Shown one piece after another: positions 47,946-58,904 of a DNA stretch of 64,000 nt (position 1 is the first letter of the stretch; the number at the start of each line of letters is the position of its first letter). The stretch comes from Siderastrea radians (taxonomy: Eukaryota; Cnidaria; Anthozoa; Scleractinia; Rhizangiidae), in contig OZ024889.1 of the NCBI GenBank assembly GCA_964017195.1, forward strand, positions 67,096,358 to 67,160,357, written 5' to 3'. Below the pieces are notes generated by a model. That model had not been told where the DNA came from. It ran no database searches and saw nothing but the letters and a program-made list of their open reading frames with translations. Made by a program: the position numbers and the translations under genes.

Positions 47946-48755
47946 TCATTTAAGGAATATCGGAAAATCATAACCAAACATTTCAGAATCACCGCGAAAT
48001 ATTCGCAGGATGCTATTTAGTCGCTGTTTGGGAAGCTGTGAATAGAAAAACGGAATTTTTGATGCAGTGCTTGAATTCTTGACTCGAGGAAACGAAACGG
48101 TCTCATTCAGACCGGAAATTTCCAAAACATAACGTGCTTCTTCTTCAAGATTTTCAAATCTGCCGATGAAATCATAGTTGACCCCACAAGGATGGCAGAG
48201 TTTATCATATGCTTGCCAGTGTTCGTTGCAAAACTTTCCACCATCTTTGACTTTCACAACGTAGTTAGCAAACTCGTCAAATGTTATATTTGTTTCTTCC
48301 GGTTTCATACCCTGTCTGTACCTCGAGACGATATCGGGTCCCCATAAAGAGTAAAAAGCTGGGTCATTGTTGTAAAATTTATCAATGTAAGCGGATAGGA
48401 ACCGCTCGAAAGGTTCTCGCACAAACACAAACTTGAAATATGTTCTCAGCATTCTCTCTGCCTTATCCTGGGGGTAACTGGACAAAAATTTAAAGTTTCT
48501 TTCATTGTGAATCCAGTATGCAGGTTCTGACTGATTAAGCTGTGCACGTACCATTACTGTTTTCCACTGTGTGCACGCAATTTTTGGAATGTAACAAAAT
48601 AATATTTTGAATTTTTCGTTGACAATGATATTTTCAAGTCCACGAGTGTTTAAGGATTCGTCGACACTGTTATTCCTTCTGCAGAAGTCTCTCATAGTTG
48701 CTTGTCTTTCTAAGTTCATCACTTCAATGGTTTTTGGCGGTTCCATAGTCCTGGG
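47946..48755 (-). CDS. Carbohydrate sulfotransferase, catalytic exon, copy 1
   Basis: 266 codons from the ATG at 48746, but the exon probably starts at 48755 after an acceptor (tctcctttacttttctag). Golgi enzyme of the sulfotransferase-2 family (HNK-1ST/CHST8-14 type), transferring sulfate from PAPS to a glycan. PAPS-binding motifs: 5'-phosphosulfate loop IPKIACTQWK (about 53-62) and 3'-phosphate motif VFVREPFERFLSAY (about 107-120). The IGRFENLEEEARYVL segment near the C-terminus is also family-typical. It lacks the membrane anchor that these type II proteins have; exon 52773-52887 supplies one. In copy 2 the ATG is GTG, which argues translation does not start here. Acceptor substrate unknown. 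Confidence 0.88.
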   Translation of the reverse strand, partial: PRTMEPPKTIEVMNLERQATMRDFCRRNNSVDESLNTRGLENIIVNEKFKILFCYIPKIACTQWKTVMVRAQLNQSEPAYWIHNERNFKFLSSYPQDKAERMLRTYFKFVFVREPFERFLSAYIDKFYNNDPAFYSLWGPDIVSRYRQGMKPEETNITFDEFANYVVKVKDGGKFCNEHWQAYDKLCHPCGVNYDFIGRFENLEEEARYVLEISGLNETVSFPRVKNSSTASKIPFFYSQLPKQRLNSILRIFRGDSEMFGYDFPIFLK

Positions 48756-48779
48756 CTAGAAAAGTAAAGGAGATATAGA

Positions 48780-49143
48780 GCGCGTTCTTTTGGGACTATT
48801 CCGGAATAGGAATACTCGGAATAGACGGTATCTGTATTCTTTTGGGGGCGACTCCCTTTTCGGAATGAACGGAATATCATTCCGTTCATTCTGCTCCCGA
48901 TAGCAGAATGAAAGGAATACGGTTTACTCGGAATAGACAGAATACGTGTTCTTTTGGGAAATTTTTGGCGGGAAATCCTACGCGGCCGCCCGCGCGTGTG
49001 CAGAAATAGTGATTCTCAGGTCACCTCTGCCATGGGTATTCCGTTTTCAGAAGAAGCGTTCTTTTCGAAATTGAAATTCTGCGTATTCTGTTATTCCTAA
49101 ACCGGAATAAGAATAGCCAGAATAGTCCCAAAAGAATGCACCC
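48780..49143. mobile_element. 364-bp MITE present only in copy 1
   Basis: Inverted tips gcgttcttttgggactattc and the complement of gaatagtcccaaaagaatgc. Flanks share ATAGA (48775-48779 and 49144-49148). Copy 2 reads ggagatatagaaagttac without it. It lies in the intron just upstream of the sulfotransferase catalytic exon. A ccggaatag-type block recurs inside. Confidence 0.9.
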
Positions 49144-49277
49144 ATAGAAAGTTACTTTTTGGATGAGCGTGCACAGCACGGCTCACCGTATGTCAGCACG
49201 AGTGGTGTCTAGCTCTGGCTTTGTCTCTTTATTTATTTTTTACACTTTGCTCCATGGCGGAATGTAGAAGTGTTGAC

Positions 49278-49555
49278 GTTTTCTGGAAAAGCGTGCTCAC
49301 ATGCACATTTGTCCCTCACCACGAACTAGTCACGCAAGAAATGAACATGACTTGTCAAGACTGGCCATTGAAGCATAATCCTGATAACTCGAACCTTTGC
49401 AGAAACGATGAAGTTTTCTGGAAAAGCGTGCTTACATGCATATTTGTTATGCATGACGAGCCAATCACGCAAGAAAAAAAAAATGATTTGTCAAGATTGG
49501 TCATTGAAGCTTTTTATATGTATTACAGTATAATCCTGATAACTCGAACCGTTAG
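49278..49555. repeat. Tandem repeat, 135-bp unit, two copies
   Basis: gttttctggaaaagcgtgct starts at 49278 and 49413. Each unit runs through cacgcaagaaa, gacttgtcaaga-like and cctgataactcgaacc blocks. The same pair is at 61890-62165. It accounts for the repeated protein in the frame at this place. Confidence 0.9.
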
Positions 49556-50039
49556 GTAAAACACGCATAAAACGTTTAGAAATATCAAGTTATCGGAAGT
49601 GTAAATGAAAAAATGAGTCAGCGAGAATTTCGAGATGAAAGGGTTCGAGTTGTCAAGATGTCACTTTGTTACGTTTTAGTAGGCACGACCACATGTCAAG
49701 CAACACGTCCCGTCACGCTCGTAATGTGTCGAATGTTTTGGCGTGCATGAACTCTGAAAACCTGTACTTTCTAAATTTTTTAGATAGCAATCACAGTATT
49801 TTGACTTTTTACGTATGTGTAGCTATCTGTGTCGTACAAAACATGTCCGAAAAGCTTCAAATTTACTGGACACTCAAAAAGAAGATGATGACGACAGTAG
49901 CTTGATGTGCTGTCATCTACCCTAAACGGCTTTTATCGCAGGATTTCTTTAAACTGTGCAAAATCTGATCATAGCTTTTTGCCAACTTTCTTGTTTTGCG
50001 TTTTGAACACTGTCCTGATTGAATTTGCACGATAAACAA

Positions 50040-50215
50040 TGGGGGTCACCGTGCCCGATTAGGAGAAAACGACCCCTTATTTGTCTGGACAACTCAGTTT
50101 TCATAGAAAACCTACCGAGTTCCGAACGTGCGCAAGCGCTCATGCGCACGTTAATCACGCAAAAATTGATGCGCAGAAGGATGCGCAATGCTATTGAATG
50201 GAATCACCTTGAATT
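50040..50215 (+). repeat. Dispersed repeat, plus orientation, copy 1
   Basis: Matches 13800-13990 inverted and 63188-63350 direct. Confidence 0.75.
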
Positions 50216-50391
50216 TGACACTCAGTCAATAACAACTTACGTTCTGTCATTTCTGCAGATAAGGTGATTACACAAAAATTCAACAAACCTGAGTCAATCC
50301 TGGCGAGTTGATGCCTGTAAATTGAAATTTAAAAAGGTGAAATTGTTAACATTGTAAAATACGCTAAAACATCTTTGATATCTGGCTTCGT

Positions 50392-50465
50392 CCATTTTTT
50401 TCAGGCTTCCTTTTCGCAACAGCAAGAGTTGCGTCATAAGTGCGATGATTTTCCTTTTTATGTTT
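50392..50465 (+). repeat. SINE tail-only fragment, copy 1
   Basis: ttttttcaggcttccttttcgcaac and agttgcgtcataagtgcgatgatt-like blocks match the 3' part of the SINE at 6664-6725, but no tRNA-like head precedes it. Homologue at 63540-63610. Confidence 0.65.
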
Positions 50466-50927
50466 GTGTCCCCAGTTAGCATGTATGCTAAAATTATTTT
50501 GACACACTTAATAATGTTATTATTATTATTATGATCTTCTTCACATTTAATAAGTCCAGTAAGTCACCCATTGGGCTCAAAATGGCGCTTTGTACTACAG
50601 TAACCTTCACAAGAAAGTTAACCTGGTTATTCACTGACGTGGGAGTGAAGATATGGATATCGGCCGGTGAGGTAAATATCCATCACTCTTCACCGACACT
50701 GAGGCAAATAATGTTTGTTTTAGTATATGCCATACAAGTGAATAACCAGACCCCAAAATTATGTTGTTTTTGATAAATGGTCAAAAACCTGCACAAGACA
50801 ACTGCTGCTTCGCTCTGAGGTAAATAGCAAACGCTATCTCGAGCCGGGTTAAGTAGCCAATCAGCACGCGCAACAACAAGAACAACAAAAACAAGAACAA
50901 CAAAACAACAATTCACTCGTGTGGTAC

Positions 50928-51153
50928 ATAAGGGACGGACCATATTATTTTTGAAGGGGGGGGGGGGGGTTGGGCAAATACGATAGAAAAAAAATCCTCC
51001 AAGAAGAAATAAAGATCGTGCATAGCGGAACAAAACAAAGAAATATATTGCACGCTAGTGAAATAAAATTCATACAAAGATTTTAGTCACGAAAAAAATT
51101 CCGGCCGAAAAAAATTCCCAGCCCCCCACTCAAAAATAAAATGATCTATCCCT
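50928..51153. mobile_element. Short hAT-like MITE
   Basis: agggacggaccatattattt at the left and the complement of ataaaatgatctatccct at the right form inverted tips, each followed inward by a G (or C) run. No target duplication is clear. Confidence 0.55.
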
Positions 51154-52772
51154 AATAGCCCTTAGGATTCACCCCGTTAACACGAACACCCTATGCACCG
51201 CGTGATGAATTGGTAACGCAATTTATGCGTTTAGAACTTTTAAAAGGAAAATACAGCAGAGTGATGGGCATAACCCCCAAGAAGGCAATAACAAATAACG
51301 ATTGGACACCAAGGATGATGTGAAATTTTCCATGAACGCACTAATCAGTATAATCAGTTGTGTGTAGTCAAGTGTAGTGTTTAACTACGGGGACATTTGG
51401 CAAATTTTTAGTATCTAGAACTAGGCTGTCCCCTGTCCGTGTTAAGAGAACTTGGCAGGAGCTTTTTTGGGAAGGATAAATTTCTCCACAAACCTATGTT
51501 AGACTTATTTTGCACAGAAGCGGTGAAACACTTGGCATAAAATCATAGCTCACCTGAGCACCCAACGGTCCGTTTCGGCTTAATTATTCGGAATGCTTAA
51601 ATTGCCTGGGAAATTCGGAATTAATCGCCGTGAAAACTAGTATTTTCTTTGGCTAAACAACATTTCAAACTTCCTAACAAGGGCACTGACTAATTTCGTT
51701 TATTGTGCCAAATAAGGTCAGCTAGCATCTTTAAAAAGCCAACTGAGTAGCTAGAAAATTAGAGCACATAGGATTTTGTTTCCCAAACTTTTTTGGAGCC
51801 TAAATTTTCAGATAAAAAATCCTAACAGATCAACCTATATTGGTTTGCACAAATAAGCCTTCAAAAACCCCCGGAAAGAAAGCCGGCAGCAAGTGGCATT
51901 TCAAGTACTTTGCTTAAATTTTCTCGTTGGGTGCCCCTGATAGCTTTAGTGAAAGTGGTCGGGTTTCCCACTTATTGCTCCAATCTCTCTTCCCTCTCTA
52001 CCGTCTCTACCGTCTCTACCGCCTGAACTTTGGGATTAGAAAATAGCCAGAATAACACATTAAATAATTTAATCCTAGATAGCTATTCACTCGTCTGGCA
52101 ATCAGGAGTTTTCTAAACAGTGCAGCCTTCTACGTCAGTTTAAGGCTGTGACTGTTTATATGATGTGGCTAAGCATGTTATCGATGTTTACGGTAACATA
52201 TCGTAGCGAAATATCTTTCGGTAGACGTTGACTTTGAAAAAAGAAAACTGAAACGAAAGTGTCATTATTTTCCTTATAAAAAAAATTTTCGACACTTCTC
52301 CTTCATTAGTTTACATATTACAACAATTTCCAGGAGAAATAATAGATTTCTGGCATTTACAAAGGCGACAATTCGAAAAGATGTTGGCAATTATCTTTCA
52401 TTCTGTCGTATTTGTATGAGTAAATGAATCGGTTTTTGTTCCTTTCTGATTTGAGTGCTTCTCTCCAGTTACATGCAAGTATTTGTCAAGTAGGATATAT
52501 TGATTAATGTGTACGGTTCAATTCAAGGTAAACCGAATGCGCTTGGGTAAGAAACCCGGATTGTTTTATCCCATGCAATGTTCTAAACACTAAAAAATAC
52601 AAGGCTAATACTCCGGATGGCGACACATGGTAGATTAACTTCTTATATGTTGAGTTCCCACCACTGAACTGGAAATGACGATAAAAGGCGTGCACTGGTT
52701 TACCTCGCCTTATTGAGTGGTCTTTTCAAGTAAATAACAACAATTGCAACAACAATAATTTTGACTTCCTAC
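51154..52772. other. Probable intronic DNA of the sulfotransferase gene
   Basis: If exon 52773-52887 belongs to the sulfotransferase gene, this stretch and 48756-50927 are intron. I see no other exon I can defend, although the phases require at least one. Confidence 0.4.
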
Positions 52773-52887
52773 CTTGTATTTGAAAAAATCGGTACTGTCT
52801 TCCACTCCATGCTATAAAAGTCATAGAGACGAATAGCGCCATAATAACTAAAAGCAAGAAAACAAACTTGATCGTAGAGAGCCACAT
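52773..52887 (-). CDS. Candidate first exon: N-terminal membrane anchor of the sulfotransferase
   Basis: On the minus strand, ATG at 52887 opens 38 codons, MWLSTIKFVFLLLVIM and then ALFVSMTFIAWSGRQYRFF, followed by a good donor (caaggtaggaag). A short cytoplasmic end, a single hydrophobic segment (about residues 5-28) and a basic stem start are exactly the N-terminus expected of a type II Golgi enzyme. It lies 4 kb upstream of the catalytic exon on the same strand. It ends in phase 1, whereas the catalytic exon starts in phase 0 (or needs phase 2 with the alternative acceptor), so one or more exons between them must exist or the link is wrong. Confidence 0.55.
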
Positions 52888-53734
52888 TGCCAACTGTCTT
52901 GAAGTGAACTTCCAGTCAAAAGAAGTTATCGGTTTTATCGGTTGGCGTGTTCAGTTTGATGGTATTATACTAAACGCACGTTTAGAATAATTTTAAACTT
53001 TAATTTAAAAATTCCATTCAACGATGTTTACGGTTCCCAGTAGTAACTCCTGCAGGTAATCAAAAGAAAAATCATTTGAAGTAATCACCCTTCTTATTTA
53101 TGTTTTGCCTACTCATACTATCTAATATTTAGGTTCGCTTTTTTTTGCTTCTATGTGTTCAAGTTCAAAATTCAAATTATACCAAAAATTTTAAGCGAAG
53201 CAGCAAGTCAACACCCTCGGGTCATTGAATGAGCTGCCAGTAACCATTTAAAATTTTGCAAAGAGATTATGTTGATACTAAAAAAAAAACAAGTTCAAAC
53301 CGAAAACTGTTCTCTATGACTAATCTTTTTTTTACGTCAGATGGCATTTCAGTTCTTGGGCCTTTTGCAGATATCGCCGTTTTTTCGCAAGCTAACCTTC
53401 GCTGCCGACGAATATTTAACTCTTTATACCTCGCTGCTCTCTCCTCATTGGGGACTGGCACTGACAAAATTTGACACATCCTTGTGGGGAAGTAGTGCAA
53501 GGCAGGCGAGCAAAATGGATTAAAGGCCATGTGTCTATAGAAACAGGATAAATTACTCTTGTGCTATCAGGAGCCATACTCAGAGACGGAGACCGTATCT
53601 AAATACCATTTTCATAAGTGGCGTTGGCCCCATCGAAAAAGACAAATGTGCTATTTTTAGAAAAAATTGCGCCATTGCGCGTGACACACGGGGGTGTACG
53701 TTGCGAGGACTCCGCGCAAAGAAAAATAAACAAA

Positions 53735-54079
53735 ATGGCGTCGGAAATTACCTTCGTTGAAGATGAAGAAATTCAGTTTCTGTCATCAGTGTCACTTCGA
53801 AATTTGAGGCGAGTCCTTGGGGAGAACTTTCTGGATAGTGACTCTGGATGTGAGGATTACACAAGTGAATCCGATGATGGTAGTGAGAATATTTCAGACA
53901 AACCCTGTGGCGAAGGTGCGTCGGACATGTCGGACGAGGATATTCCCGTTAGACGGCAAAAAAGTTTTGCGGGCAAAAAGGCGTCGATCTACGAAAAAAC
54001 AGATGAAGGCGAATCAGGCAGAAAAAGGGAAAAGACATCCCGAAAATATATATTTCCTCTGAGGACGAACAGGGATTGA
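53735..54079 (+). CDS. Transposon-borne acidic protein, truncated (hypothetical)
   Basis: 114 codons starting MASEITFVEDEEIQFL. The middle is rich in D, S, E and G; the end is rich in K and R (RRQKSFAGKK). It looks like the disordered N-terminus of a larger protein. Further decayed pieces follow in other frames (a stretch with TFAEVSQCMFSEIMSAFTEV near 54220-54290, another at 54312-54497), so this was a longer gene now broken. Its position directly after the left TIR marks it as transposon-encoded. No domain recognised. Confidence 0.45.
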   Translation: MASEITFVEDEEIQFLSSVSLRNLRRVLGENFLDSDSGCEDYTSESDDGSENISDKPCGEGASDMSDEDIPVRRQKSFAGKKASIYEKTDEGESGRKREKTSRKYIFPLRTNRD

Positions 54080-54499
54080 AGGGCAGCCGAAAAGACTATA
54101 AAATGAATGTCCAAGCACGGTATGAAGAAAAGATATGCACTGATAAACCATTTTCACTTTTTCTACTGCAAAAGAAAATAAGAAACAGATTCAAACTACC
54201 GAATCGGAAAAGAAAACGTTTGCCGAGGTTTCTCAGTGTATGTTTTCTGAAATAATGTCTGCCTTTACCGAAGTGGCCGAAATAAAGGCAAAAGAATAGC
54301 GTAAAGCCGCTTTGGTTTTAGTCAAATGCTCTCGCGGTGCATTAACAATCGTCGAGAAAATGGAACTGGAAAAACACCAAGAAAAAAAAAACACTACTTC
54401 TGTCGAAGAGAAGGAGAAAGATGAAGTAAAACTTCATGCTGCCGTGGTGCTCAATGTTACTTACTGGGCAATTCACGAACCTAGAAGGGATACATAGCG

Positions 54500-55770
54500 C
54501 AGTGGACGTGACAAGGGTTTCAACGACAGAGTGAGCTTAAAGTTTTTTCTCCACCAACAACTCGGCGAGAAAATCAGTTTGTATCGAAGTTAAAAGAACG
54601 AAAAAAAAAAGAAAAATTTAAAGAAAACTTAAAACTGAACGTCACTGAGACACAAATCTAAGTTGTTTCAGAGTAGTTGATTTCTTAGGACGAAAAGAAA
54701 CTGCAGAAATAAAAATTTAAGCATTTAGCCGGCTGTGTTTACAATTTCTTTCATCGTCAAGTCAATCAATTGTTCGTAAAATTTCACAAACAGTAGGTTT
54801 TATACGGAAGGATTTGACTCCGAAATATCGAGAGAACACAAAATAAAACACAGTAAAATGGGAGAGAAGCATTTAATAAAAATTGTCACACTTTTTATGT
54901 CGAATCAGTACAAAAATCATGAAGCAGTCTGAACAACAAGCAGTGAACAAATTCAGTACCAGAAATTTAAAGGGCGACATTTTTTGGCTATGCCATGCAA
55001 AATTGACACTGGTTTACCTGTACTCGTTGTAGCTTTGTGTTCCAGCAGTTCCAAATGTTGAATTGCTTTCACAGTTGTTTGGGTGTCGCTTTTACCATTC
55101 CGTGCGCGGGCTCTAAACTGAGAGCAACTGCGTTTTGTGGTTTGCGTCAAAAAAAAAAAAAAAAAAAAGATGGTGAATTCTAATGTTCCTCACCTCCGTA
55201 GTCTTGTTTCAGTGAACTGCATAGAAATTATCATTCAGGTTAAAATATTAATTTTGTCCTCAGTTCGATAAGACAAGCACATGATGGCTCCGTTGTCGGC
55301 GTTGTGCGAACACTGATCGAATACAAACTCGTTCATTTCAAATCCCACTATGAAGGTAAGATCGTACAGCTTCAATCCGCTTTGAACGATGATTACAACA
55401 GTTTTTCTGGAAAAATCAAACACGTACCACATTTCAGAGCCCATAATTTGAAGTTTTTTCCCAAACCTTGTGCTTGTACGTTCACTTCGAAGCAGTTTCA
55501 TTGATTCATTCAGCTCCGCAAAGAAACGCTGCAACACTTCGCAAGGTTTTGGCGCCTTTTTCGGTCAGTCATGTGATCCCGATCGATTCTTGTTCCCTTT
55601 CATCTCGGAGTTTCTCTCTCTCTTTTTCTCTTTCTTGATTTTATAGGAATTAGTGGTTGCGTTTTTATAATAAAAACAATTATTCTACTCGGGCTTGCTA
55701 GATCAAATAATTATAACCATTTTGACGCTACGCGCCTTGTTGGTTATCTATCATATCCAGCGCGCCTTCG
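54500..55770. other. Interior of the composite TIR element
   Basis: AT-rich, with an A-run at 55149-55168. No gene recognised. Confidence 0.4.
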
Positions 55771-55907
55771 TTGTACGCAAATTTGCGTGTACCCACGCAC
55801 GTTTATGACGTTGAGGGTGGCGCAATGTTCTCTAAAAATAGCACATTTGTCTTTTTCGATGGGGCTGTGGACCCTGCGCTTACGGTCTCCGTCATCGATT
55901 ATGGTTC

Positions 55908-56152
55908 CTGGGGCCCGTTTCTCAAATCTCCCGATAACTTTCCGGGCCCGGTAAGTATTTTTTCGAGCTCATTTATTTGTCAGCTAATGGCAATTATTGG
56001 GGCAAACTTAGCAATATGCTTCACGAAATTATAAAGATTAAAATTTAGCTTTCAAAATCAATAAAAATTGTATAGCTATTCGAGAATATTGTGCACCTAA
56101 AATAGTTTTCGGGTCCGGAAAGTTATCGGGAGTTTCGAGAAACGGGCCCCTG
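55908..56152. mobile_element. 245-bp hAT-like MITE, ggggcccgtttctc tips
   Basis: The left ctggggcccgtttctcaaat and the complement of the right gagaaacgggcccctg are inverted repeats. The next block, cccgataactttccgg, is also repeated inverted, so arms are about 45 bases. Its left tip overlaps the CTG that ends the larger element. Confidence 0.85.
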
Positions 56153-56159
56153 GTGCTAT

Positions 56160-56832
56160 ACAGCGAAATAAATTTTCACTTCTGCTTTATTACAGGAAAG
56201 TTTCACGAAAAAGTAGGTCGTTATTATATTTTTTGACTAATTATTGTAGTAGAAGAAACTTTTGACAAATTCTTTGCTTTTCTTAGAGTAGAATTTTAGC
56301 GCGCCCAACCTTTTCAATTTTTAAAGAAAATAAGAAAGCCTACTGGGCATCTTAACCGACCGTTCTGACCCTCCCCACCCCTAGGTTTCACAGATGTTAG
56401 CACGATGCTGTATTTATACGAACCAGCGTGACGAAAAGTGTGATTGTGTGACACAATATTTTGACTATAGCGTTACTGGATGACGTAACGTTTAAACTCT
56501 GATAACTCAGCTTATCTTTCTTATCGCTTTTATTTCTGCTGAAAAACGCAAATTCACTCAAACGTTGAATGGGCGGTATAAATTTGCCCACAACTGAGGA
56601 TGCTTACAAAGGGATGACGAAATATTTACTGTTGTACCTAGACCGTGAATACAAACAGTGAACATAGTATTAGAATCAAAATATAACGCTCGATAAACAC
56701 GAGCTAGAGCAGATCGTGAGAGTCTGGGGCACGTTAAGGCATATCTCATGACGTGATGTTTAAATCCGGGTTAGCAGTGCTAACCCGGGAATCCCCATGC
56801 AAAGTAAACAAGTTTATTATATCTCTCAGTTA
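56160..56832. other. Intergenic next to the duplication junction
   Basis: No gene. A small perfect palindrome, cgggttagcagtgctaacccg, lies at about 56765-56786. Confidence 0.5.
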
Positions 56833-56868
56833 GTACGCGCGCGCGCTGTGTCAGTACGTGCGCACTGC
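56833..56868. repeat. Alternating purine-pyrimidine tract at the duplication breakpoint
   Basis: tacgcgcgcgcgctgtg followed by tacgtgcgcac ends where similarity to the GPCR begins. Such tracts can adopt Z-DNA and are breakage-prone; the causal link is inferred. Confidence 0.6.
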
Positions 56869-57417
56869 GAAATGCGTCATTGGTACGTCATCATGTGGAT
56901 TACTGCTATTTGGATGGTTGGATTTCTTCTCTTACTTCCGCTTGTAATAATTGCAGACACAGATGAAACTGGAGGATGCAAAGAAAACTGGGAACTACAC
57001 TAAAGTCGCGCCTACACCGCTGTCCTGTTTACACTGCAGTACGTTTTACCGCTGACAACCATCGCTGGCGCTTATGTATTGATAGCAATCGACATAGGGA
57101 AAGCTGAAAAGCGGCAAATATCAAACGCACAGGATCGGTTTGCTTTAGAAGTGAGACGGAAAGAAGATCTACAGATTATCAAAATGATGGGATTGATTGT
57201 AATATTATTTGCATTGTGTATGTTACCAATACAGGTCGCGTGGCTGATAGCGGACTTTGGACCTGTTGAGCATAAGAGAGTAGGTGATGTGTTGTTAAGG
57301 GTGGCTGATATCGCAGCATATATGCACGCCTGTGTGGATCCCATAGTTTATGGGACTATAACGAGATATTTCCGTCGTGAATACGTTAGATATGTTAAAT
57401 CTGTTTTCCATTGCTAA
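56869..57417 (+). pseudogene. GPCR 3'-half pseudogene
   Basis: Corresponds to residues from about 122 to the end of the intact receptor. TM1-TM3 are missing because the duplication breakpoint lies inside the gene. A CAA to TAA change gives a stop after KENWELH (57001). The remaining frame is open from 57079 to 57417, with NPIVY changed to DPIVY. Differences from copy 1 are dense before about 57033 and rare after it. Confidence 0.9.
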
Positions 57418-58382
57418 ACGGAGCGGAAACGGAAAGTGAAACCCTGGAAACAGGGATACAAAGTGTGAGGGTGAATGGATACAGATGCCCAGAGGCCTCA
57501 GGCTTCTTGGTCAGCGGGCGGTCGCCAGGAGAGACATATATGTTATTGAACTAGCTTGTTCCCTCCGTATTGGGAAGATATTTGTCGAGTTCCTTTCCGA
57601 GTTCCTTTCTGAGCCGAAGAAGCTAGTTCAATTAAGGATTCATTTTAATGCCTCTTTACAAATTTGCGAACAGCAAAGCATATTTCTATTAGTAAGTGCG
57701 CGCTACAAAGACAAAAGAAGGGAACAAACGATTTTCATTAATGTCATTTTCGCAGACGTTTTTGCCAAAACCATATGCAATAAAATAAAAACAAGGGTTT
57801 TTTTAAATTTCATTTTACACTGCTTACAATACTTCCAATACTTACAATACAGCAACTTACACTACTTACAGCTACTTATAATTACAATTCAATATGGATG
57901 GACACTGCTTACAATATCTGTCTACTTATAACACAATATCGACACAACTTACAATACTACGGTTACTAACAGAAAAACTAAACATTACTTACTAACGTAA
58001 CTTACTAATTAATATAGTATTACGCGTTAATTACTTACAATAATGTATACCACATAGCTTACAATGCTGTGTTAAAAACCTACACAACACAAAGCTGGAA
58101 CAGGAGGAAAAAGGACACACTTACCTCATGTTTCATATTAATATCCATCTACTAAAACAACCTTCCTAATACTCCACACCGCAAATCAAATACATTGAAA
58201 ATATCTAGGTGCCTATGGAGCGAAACTTGAAAAGGGAGGTGATTTCGTCTATTGTTATGGTAGCGAAAGAAAAGATTTGCTCATCGCTGATAGAGTGTAA
58301 AGTTTACCTTCTACAAAAACATTGAGAAAGATGTTTTAATCAGTTAATGACACAGGCGGCGCGGAAAAAAAATCCGACTGAG

Positions 58383-58456
58383 GTCTCCCAACAGGAGTCG
58401 AACGTATGACCTTCTGGTTTCTAGTCCAGATGCTCTACCACTGAGCAAAAGGAGAC
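58383..58456 (-). ncRNA. tRNA-like sequence, copy 2
   Basis: Same as 45362-45435 but with CTGG against CCAG in the anticodon arm (better paired) and TTTTGC in place of TATAGC at the start of the D arm, which damages the A box. An eight-base loop remains. Confidence 0.6.
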
Positions 58457-58765
58457 TTGTGGGAATTAGGGCCATTAAACTAGGTTTATGTGACAAACGT
58501 CCTTTATACTGCTAGGACTGAAATGTCGATAGGTGGCATATTCGCAGTGATATAAATGTGACGATGAATACGAGAAAGATGTTTTAATCAGTTAATGACA
58601 CAGGCGGCTCGGAAATTGTAGGTTTCGACTTATTAAATTAAGCCAGAAAGAAAGTCACATTTTAACGTACTTGCCATCAATATACAGTTTGGAATTATAT
58701 GTAGATCATCGCAGTGAAGGTGTTTCAACCTAAACGGTCGAAAAGAAGAAACCTGAAAAATTTCA

Positions 58766-58838
58766 GGCTTGAACGGGAATCGAACCCACGACCTCTGCGA
58801 AACCGGTGCAGCGCTCTAACCAACTGTGCTATCAAGCC
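58766..58838 (-). ncRNA. SINE tRNA-like head, copy 2
   Basis: Duplicate of 45745-45817 with a changed anticodon-side base (gcgaaaccgg on the plus strand) and a D-arm change (actgtgct). Confidence 0.75.
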
Positions 58839-58904
58839 AACTGGGAGCTGGTCAATGGAGAGTTCTTATTTATTCCGTTCGTATGTATCCCTAAGGTTTG
58901 CTCG

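Larger units (their letters stand above)
53568..56152 (+). mobile_element. Composite TIR element with acidic ORF and terminal MITE
   Basis: The left end (caggagccatactcagagac) and the complement of the right end near 55780-55910 match over about 100 bases, including ggagaccgtaa-like, gccccatcgaaaaagacaaa and tgtgctatttttagaaaa-like blocks. A second MITE (55908-56152) abuts the right tip. GTGCTAT stands at 53561-53567 and again at 56153-56159, outside the pair. The plus-strand frame 53735-54079 begins just inside the left TIR. Confidence 0.7.
43847..56868. repeat. 13.0-kb tandem duplication unit, copy 1
   Basis: From gaaatgcgtca inside the GPCR (43847) everything recurs 13,022 bases later, starting at 56869, in the same orientation and order. 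The window end (64000) corresponds to about 50858. If it is a simple tandem duplication, copy 1 ends at 56868 where copy 2 begins. Most stretches are nearly identical; insertions specific to one copy are at 48780-49143 and 62415-62950. Confidence 0.9.

Noticed and set aside
49221..49559. 112-codon protein with internal duplication
   Set aside because: The duplication is the 135-bp DNA tandem repeat; the frame is not kept with equal length or start in copy 2.
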